DNA of 10,239 nucleotides from Pseudomonadota bacterium (GTDB lineage: Bacteria > Desulfobacterota > Desulfovibrionia > Desulfovibrionales > Desulfovibrionaceae). Where the stretch lies: NCBI GenBank assembly GCA_023426275.1, contig JAFABC010000031.1:1-10239 (forward strand), in the 5' to 3' direction. A program made the translations under genes and the position numbers. Positions 6,050-10,239 of the stretch are shown here, piece by piece (within the stretch, counting starts at the first letter, position 1; the number at the start of each line of letters is the position of its first letter). Below the pieces are notes generated by a model, which searched no databases, was not told the DNA's origin, and saw nothing but the letters and a program-made list of their open reading frames with translations.

Positions 6050-7729
6050 ATGCTGGCGGTTCGCACGGCGATTTGCGGCATCCTGTTGACTGTGTTGGTC
6101 CTTTGCGGCTGCCAGGGGCCGTCCGACAAGGCCGAGGACGCGCGCAAGGACGGCGGGACGGTCGCGGCCGGAACGGCCCAGGCCAGGCCCGTGGGCGAAC
6201 CCGTGCCCGGCGGGCGCATCGTCATGGCCGTTATCGGCGAACCGTCCAACCTCATTCCGCCGCTGGCCTCGGATTCCGCCTCCCACGAGGTGGCCGACCT
6301 GCTGTATGTCGCGCCGCTGCGCTACGACAAGGACATCAAGCTCGAATGTTTCGCCGCGGAGCGTTACGAGGTGGACGAGGGCGGCAAGCTGCTCAAGTTC
6401 TGGCTGCGGCCCGGCATCCGCTGGACCGACGGGGTGGAGCTCACGGCGAAGGACGTGGAATTCACCTACAAACTCATGATCGACCCCAAGACGCCCACGG
6501 CCTACGCCGAGGACTACAAGGCCGTCAAAAGCTTCACGGTCACGGGGAAATATTCCTTCGAGGTCCGCTACGACCAGCCCTTCGCCCGCTCGCTCGTCAC
6601 CTGGGCCGGGGCCATCCTGCCCGAGCACCTGCTGGCCGGCCAGGACCTCATGCACACCAAATTCTCCCGGGAGCCGATCGGCGCGGGTCCCTACAAGCTC
6701 GTCAGCTGGGAGCCGGGGCGCAAGCTCGTCCTCGACGTCAACCCGGACTATTTCGAGGGCCGGCCCTCTATCGACCAGGTCGTCTACCGCATCATTCCGG
6801 ACACGGCCACGATGTTCCTGGAGCTCAAGGCCGGCGGCATCGACATGATGGGGCTGACGCCGCAGCAGTACCTGTTCCAGACCAAGGGGCCGACCTGGGA
6901 CGCCGACTGGCGCAAGTTCAAGTATCTTTCCTTTTCCTACACCTACATGGGCTACAATCTCAAAAGCCCCTTTTTCACCGACGTGCGCGTGCGCCGGGCC
7001 TTTGCCCACGCCATCAACAAGCAGGACGTGGTCAAGGGCGCGCTGCTCGGCCTTGGCGTGCCGACCATCGGTCCCTACAAGCCCGGCACCTGGATGTACG
7101 ACACGGACATTGCCGACTATGCCTACGATCCGGCCCTGGCCAGGAAAATGCTGGCCGAGGCCGGCTGGAAGGACCGCAACGGCGACGGCATCCTGGAAAA
7201 TGCCGACGGCCGGCCGTTCTCCTTCACCATCCTGACCAACCAGGGCAACGACCAGCGCGTCAAGACGGCCACCATCATCCAGAGCGAGCTGGCCGCCATC
7301 GGCGTCAAGGTCGCCATCCGCACGGTGGAATGGGCGTCGTTTATCAAGGAGTTCGTGGACAAGGGCAATTTCGACGCCCTGATTCTCGGCTGGACCGTGT
7401 CCCAGGACCCGGATGCCTTCGATGTCTGGCATTCCAGCCGGGCCGTGCCCGGCGGGCTCAATTTCGTGGGTTTCAAAAACGCCGAGGCCGACGCCCTGCT
7501 CGATCGGGGCCGGCACACCGTGGATCAGGCCGAGCGCAAGAAAATCTACGACGCCTTCCAGGAGATTTTACATCGCGAGCAACCCTATCTCTTTCTCTAC
7601 ACGCCGTATTCCCTGCCCATCCTGTCGTCCCGGTTCCAGAACGTGGCCGCCGCCCCGGCCGGCATCAGCTACAATTTCACCAAATGGTGGGTGCCCAGGG
7701 ACAAACAGCGTTTCCGCCTGGAACAGTAA
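6050..7729 (+). CDS. ABC transporter family 5 solute-binding lipoprotein (559 aa)
   Basis: A substrate-binding protein of the peptide/nickel/oligopeptide ABC importer type (DppA/OppA-like, SBP_bac_5), expected to be anchored on the periplasmic side of a membrane and to hand its ligand to a permease. The N-terminus is a lipoprotein signal: basic Arg5, hydrophobic residues 7-18, then the lipobox LCGC with lipidation at Cys21. Family landmarks are the WLRPGIRWTDG-type segment (118-128), GAGPYKLVSWEPG (211-223), DVRVRRAFAHAINK (311-324) and an acidic DxNxDG loop (375-383) often seen in this family. Length is normal. The start at 6050 is chosen for AAGGAG four bases upstream and for the signal peptide; the ATGs at 6026 and 6029 lack a site. 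No permease or ATPase genes are in the window, so it is an orphan here. The ligand cannot be told from sequence. Confidence 0.92.
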   Translation: MLAVRTAICGILLTVLVLCGCQGPSDKAEDARKDGGTVAAGTAQARPVGEPVPGGRIVMAVIGEPSNLIPPLASDSASHEVADLLYVAPLRYDKDIKLECFAAERYEVDEGGKLLKFWLRPGIRWTDGVELTAKDVEFTYKLMIDPKTPTAYAEDYKAVKSFTVTGKYSFEVRYDQPFARSLVTWAGAILPEHLLAGQDLMHTKFSREPIGAGPYKLVSWEPGRKLVLDVNPDYFEGRPSIDQVVYRIIPDTATMFLELKAGGIDMMGLTPQQYLFQTKGPTWDADWRKFKYLSFSYTYMGYNLKSPFFTDVRVRRAFAHAINKQDVVKGALLGLGVPTIGPYKPGTWMYDTDIADYAYDPALARKMLAEAGWKDRNGDGILENADGRPFSFTILTNQGNDQRVKTATIIQSELAAIGVKVAIRTVEWASFIKEFVDKGNFDALILGWTVSQDPDAFDVWHSSRAVPGGLNFVGFKNAEADALLDRGRHTVDQAERKKIYDAFQEILHREQPYLFLYTPYSLPILSSRFQNVAAAPAGISYNFTKWWVPRDKQRFRLEQ

Positions 7730-7730
7730 C

Positions 7731-7758
7731 GCGCCACGGGCCGGCCATGCGCCGGCGC
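7731..7758. repeat. GC-rich hairpin between binding-protein and rel genes
   Basis: GCCGGC (7740-7745) and GCCGGC (7751-7756) pair around the loop CATGC; GCGCC (7731-7735) can alternatively pair with GGCGC (7754-7758). It starts just after the binding-protein stop codon. No T-run follows, so it is at most a weak or factor-dependent terminator or an mRNA 3' end barrier. The rest of the 78-base gap has no recognisable promoter. Confidence 0.4.
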
Positions 7759-7807
7759 GAAGACCAACGACAGCAGCAATACCCCGGATGACGAGGCCGG
7801 GTCGGCC

Positions 7808-10030
7808 ATGATCCGCATCAACGAAATCCTGGACAAGACCGCCGTGTACCTGTCCGAACAGGAACAGGCGCTCATCACCAAGGCCTACGTGTTTTCCGCC
7901 GCGGCCCATGCCGGACAGGTGCGCCTGTCCGGCGAGCCCTATTTGTCCCATCCCCTGGAGGCCGCCGGCATCCTGGCCGACATGCGCCTGGACGCCGCCA
8001 GCATCGCCTCGGGCCTGCTCCACGACACCGTGGAGGACACCAAGGCCACCGTGGACGAGATCGAGGAACTGTTCGGCGAGGAAGTGGCCGACATCGTCGA
8101 CGGCGTGACCAAGATCAGCCTCATCCCCTTCGAGTCCAAGGAAGAGGCGCAGGCCGAAAACATCCGCAAGATGATCCTGGCCATGGCCAACGACATCCGC
8201 GTCGTGCTGGTCAAGCTGGCCGACCGCCTGCACAACATGCGCACCCTGGAGTTCCAGAAGCCGCACAAGCAGGCGCTCATCGCCCAGGAAACCATGGACA
8301 TCTACGCGCCCCTGGCCAACCGCCTGGGCCTGCACCGCATCAAGACCGAGCTCGAGGACCTGAGCTTCAAATACATCAAGCCGGACATCTACCGGCAGAT
8401 CAAGGCCGGGGTGGACCGCCACCACACCCTGGACGAATCCTACATCGAGCGCGTCATCGGCCGGATCAAGGAACTGCTGCGGCCAAACGGCATCCGGGCC
8501 CGCATCTTCGGCCGGCGCAAGCACCTGTGGAGCGTGTTCAACAAGATGCGCGTCCAGGGCCTGACCCTCGATCAGGTCCATGATCTGGTGGCCTTCCGCG
8601 TCATCGTCGGCACCATCCGCGAATGCTATGCCGTGCTCGGCCTTGTCCACTCCATCTGGAAACCCGTCCCGGGGCGCTTCAAAGACTACATCTCCATGCC
8701 CAAGGCCAACATGTACCAGAGCCTGCACACCACCGTGGTCGGGCCGGACGGCGAGCGCATCGAGATACAGATCCGCACCGTGGAGATGAACCGGCTGGCC
8801 GAAGAGGGCGTGGCCGCGCACTGGAAATACAAGGAGCGCGAGAAAGGGAAGTTCAATCCCAAGGACGTGGAGCGCTTCACCTGGCTGCGCCAGATCATGG
8901 ACTGGCAGCGGGAACTCAAGGACTCGCGCGAGTTCGTGGCCAACCTGCGCTACGACCTCTTCCAGGACGAGGTCTACGTCTTCACGCCCAAGGGCGAGGT
9001 CAAGGAATTGCCCGAGGGCGCGACCGCCGTGGATCTGGCCTTCCTCATCCACACCGCCGTCGGCGAGCACTGCGCCGGCGCCAAGGTCAACGGCAAGCTG
9101 GTGCCGCTGGAAACGCCGCTGAAAAACGGCGACACCGTCGAGATCATCACCGACAAGAACCGGCATCCCAACCGGGACTGGCTCAAGTTCGTCAAGACCG
9201 CCAAGGCCCGCACCCGCATCAAGCACTTCATCCGCACCGAGGAGCGGGTGCGTTCCATCGCCCTTGGCCGGGAGATGCTCGAAAAGCAGGGCCGCAAGGA
9301 CGGCGTCAACATCCAAAAGGCCATCAAGGACGGGGCCATGCTCGGCGTGGCCCGGGAACTGTCCCTGCCCGGCGTCGAGGACGTGCTCTCCGCGGTCGGC
9401 TATTCGCGCATCACCCCCAAAAAGGTTATCGGCCGGCTGCTGCCCAAAAAGGAGGGCGAGGAGGCCGAGACCCATTCCAAGCTGGAAGTCCCGACCGCCC
9501 TGGCCGAGGGCGGAGGCGCGCCCGCCAAGGGCGGCAAGGCCGGCGAGGGCGTGCGCATCCAGGGCGTGGACAACGTGCTCGTGCGGCTGGCCCAGTGCTG
9601 CAACCCCGTGCCCGGCGACGCCATTGTCGGCTACATCTCCCGGGGACGCGGCGTGGTCGTGCACACCCACGACTGCCCCAACGTCCCCAATCTCGAATCC
9701 GAGCGCCTCATCCAGGTGAGCTGGGAGGGCGAGAAGGAACAGCCCTACCCGGCCGGCCTGTCCATCCTGGCCAAGAACCTGCCCGGCGTGCTCGGCAAGA
9801 TCTCCCAGAAACTGGCCGAGGAAGGCGTCAACATCGACTCCGGGGCCATTCACTCCAACGTCGATGGCACGACGCATCTCGTTTTCCGCGTCGAAGTGCG
9901 CGATTCCAGCCATCTCTACCGGACCATCGACCACTTAAGCCGCCTGGATTCGGTCATCGCCGTCAAGCGCCGCGCCGTCACCGACGAACTGGGCGCCGGC
10001 CCCGAGGCCGACGACAACAACGCCAGCTAG
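7808..10030 (+). CDS. rel: Bifunctional (p)ppGpp synthetase/hydrolase, RelA/SpoT family (740 aa)
   Basis: Cytoplasmic stringent-response enzyme that makes (p)ppGpp from ATP and GTP/GDP and also breaks it down. The HD hydrolase domain is intact: R39, H48, H72-D73, the ED pair at 76-77, and D139 in KLADRLHNM. The synthetase domain is intact too: D259 in HDLVAFR, the nucleotide-binding stretch NMYQSLHTTV (301-310), and E319 in IEIQIRT. RFKD (290-293) is the RxKD form of the motif typical of bifunctional Rel rather than the ExDD form of RelA. TGS follows at about 386-448, a helical region, the zinc-finger-like domain with C597-C598 and H621/C623, and ACT at about 650-722. A Gly/Ala/Lys/Glu-rich linker (546-582) is low-complexity. 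The start has a weak GAGG 11 bases upstream, but the N-terminus MIRINEIL is typical. No gene for another RSH is in the window. Confidence 0.96.
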   Translation: MIRINEILDKTAVYLSEQEQALITKAYVFSAAAHAGQVRLSGEPYLSHPLEAAGILADMRLDAASIASGLLHDTVEDTKATVDEIEELFGEEVADIVDGVTKISLIPFESKEEAQAENIRKMILAMANDIRVVLVKLADRLHNMRTLEFQKPHKQALIAQETMDIYAPLANRLGLHRIKTELEDLSFKYIKPDIYRQIKAGVDRHHTLDESYIERVIGRIKELLRPNGIRARIFGRRKHLWSVFNKMRVQGLTLDQVHDLVAFRVIVGTIRECYAVLGLVHSIWKPVPGRFKDYISMPKANMYQSLHTTVVGPDGERIEIQIRTVEMNRLAEEGVAAHWKYKEREKGKFNPKDVERFTWLRQIMDWQRELKDSREFVANLRYDLFQDEVYVFTPKGEVKELPEGATAVDLAFLIHTAVGEHCAGAKVNGKLVPLETPLKNGDTVEIITDKNRHPNRDWLKFVKTAKARTRIKHFIRTEERVRSIALGREMLEKQGRKDGVNIQKAIKDGAMLGVARELSLPGVEDVLSAVGYSRITPKKVIGRLLPKKEGEEAETHSKLEVPTALAEGGGAPAKGGKAGEGVRIQGVDNVLVRLAQCCNPVPGDAIVGYISRGRGVVVHTHDCPNVPNLESERLIQVSWEGEKEQPYPAGLSILAKNLPGVLGKISQKLAEEGVNIDSGAIHSNVDGTTHLVFRVEVRDSSHLYRTIDHLSRLDSVIAVKRRAVTDELGAGPEADDNNAS

Positions 10031-10150
10031 CCGCAACGCGGGGAGCGCCGGGGCGCTTGCCGGGGCGCTGCCCCGGACCCTGCCAGGGCGCCGCCCTGGA
10101 CCTGCCGGGAGGGGGGCCCCCCCTCCCGGACCCTCCCGAAAGGGGGGAAC
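10031..10150 (+). repeat. Tandem GC-rich hairpin array after rel
   Basis: At least four hairpins follow one another. A: CCGGGGC-GCT-GCCCCGG (10060-10076). B: CCAGGGC-GCC-GCCCTGG (10083-10099). C: 12-base arms CCGGGAGGGGGG at 10105-10116 and the complement at 10118-10129. D: CCTCCC-GAAA-GGGGGG (10132-10147), one G-T wobble, GAAA loop. Linkers are ACCCTG, ACCTG and A/CCCT. A further dyad AGCGCC/GGCGCT is at 10044-10057. A and B differ by a compensated G-C to A-T change. There is no T-tract, so classic intrinsic termination is unlikely. Such arrays recur in GC-rich genomes as intergenic repeats; this assignment is from recognition. Confidence 0.65.
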
Positions 10151-10220
10151 GGACGTTGGGTTGGTTGGGCGGCCCGGCATCTGGTGACGGCGGGGCCTCG
10201 AACGTTTGGCGGCGCATTTT
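10151..10220. other. Gene-free right end
   Basis: No reading frame, RNA gene or promoter is supported here. It contains a G-run stretch (10158-10172, GGG-TT-GG-TT-GGG-C-GG) and ends in TTTT before the final hairpin. Confidence 0.5.
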
Positions 10221-10239
10221 CCCCTGGCAAAGCCAGGGG
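10221..10239. repeat. Perfect 8-bp hairpin at the window end
   Basis: CCCCTGGC (10221-10228), loop AAA, GCCAGGGG (10232-10239). It is preceded by TTTT at 10217-10220. The sequence after it is outside the window, so it cannot be told whether it is a terminator. A T-run after 10239 would make it one for plus-strand transcripts; an A-run would make it a two-way element. Confidence 0.5.

Noticed and set aside
5992..7791. 599-aa frame overlapping the binding-protein gene on the same strand
   Set aside because: Its Arg/Gly/His-rich composition is that of an out-of-frame translation, and the in-frame product has a lipobox and family motifs.
7568..9934. 788-aa minus-strand frame opposite rel
   Set aside because: Rel has every catalytic motif in the plus-strand frame. 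The opposite frame is Asp/Gly/Val/His-rich without motifs.
10060..10129. CRISPR-like array in the repeated hairpins
   Set aside because: The units are palindromic with only 5-6 base linkers and no unique spacers, and there are no cas genes.
10031..10230. Short minus-strand frames in the right end
   Set aside because: They are Pro/Arg/Gly-rich translations of the GC-rich hairpin repeats, with no ribosome site.

Overview
The window is chromosomal DNA of a GC-rich Gram-negative bacterium. Protein style, the Rel N-terminus and the stacked GC-rich hairpins next to genes suggest a Desulfovibrionaceae member, most like the Solidesulfovibrio/Desulfovibrio magneticus group. This placement comes from recognising sequence style, not from a search. 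No phage, transposon, CRISPR, tRNA or rRNA sequence is visible.

The layout is four large genes around one divergent intergenic region. On the minus strand, read right to left, lie a SWIM-zinc-finger SNF2-family helicase/ATPase (5755 to 2537) and then a GT39/PMT-like membrane glycosyltransferase with a large C-terminal beta-rich domain (2464 to 35). A good intrinsic terminator sits in the 72-base gap between them, its U-tract abutting the glycosyltransferase ribosome binding site. On the plus strand lie a family 5 (peptide/nickel type) ABC-transporter solute-binding lipoprotein (6050 to 7729) and a full-length bifunctional RelA/SpoT-type (p)ppGpp synthetase/hydrolase (7808 to 10030). These two are 78 bases apart with no obvious promoter between them.

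The 294-base divergent region (5756 to 6049) holds leader structures for both genes: an imperfect hairpin ending a few bases before the Shine-Dalgarno of the binding-protein gene, and a 9-base inverted repeat whose inner arm ends next to the Shine-Dalgarno of the helicase gene. It also holds an 8-base direct repeat.

The last 209 bases contain no gene but a dense tandem series of GC-rich hairpins joined by short GGACC(C)-type linkers. Stem differences between neighbouring hairpins are compensated on both arms. The first 29 bases show the truncated edge of what looks like the same repeat class. I found no convincing new multi-gene system. The main curiosities are the hairpin array, the terminator/attenuator between the minus-strand genes, the paired leader structures, and an orphan binding protein placed directly before the stringent-response enzyme.
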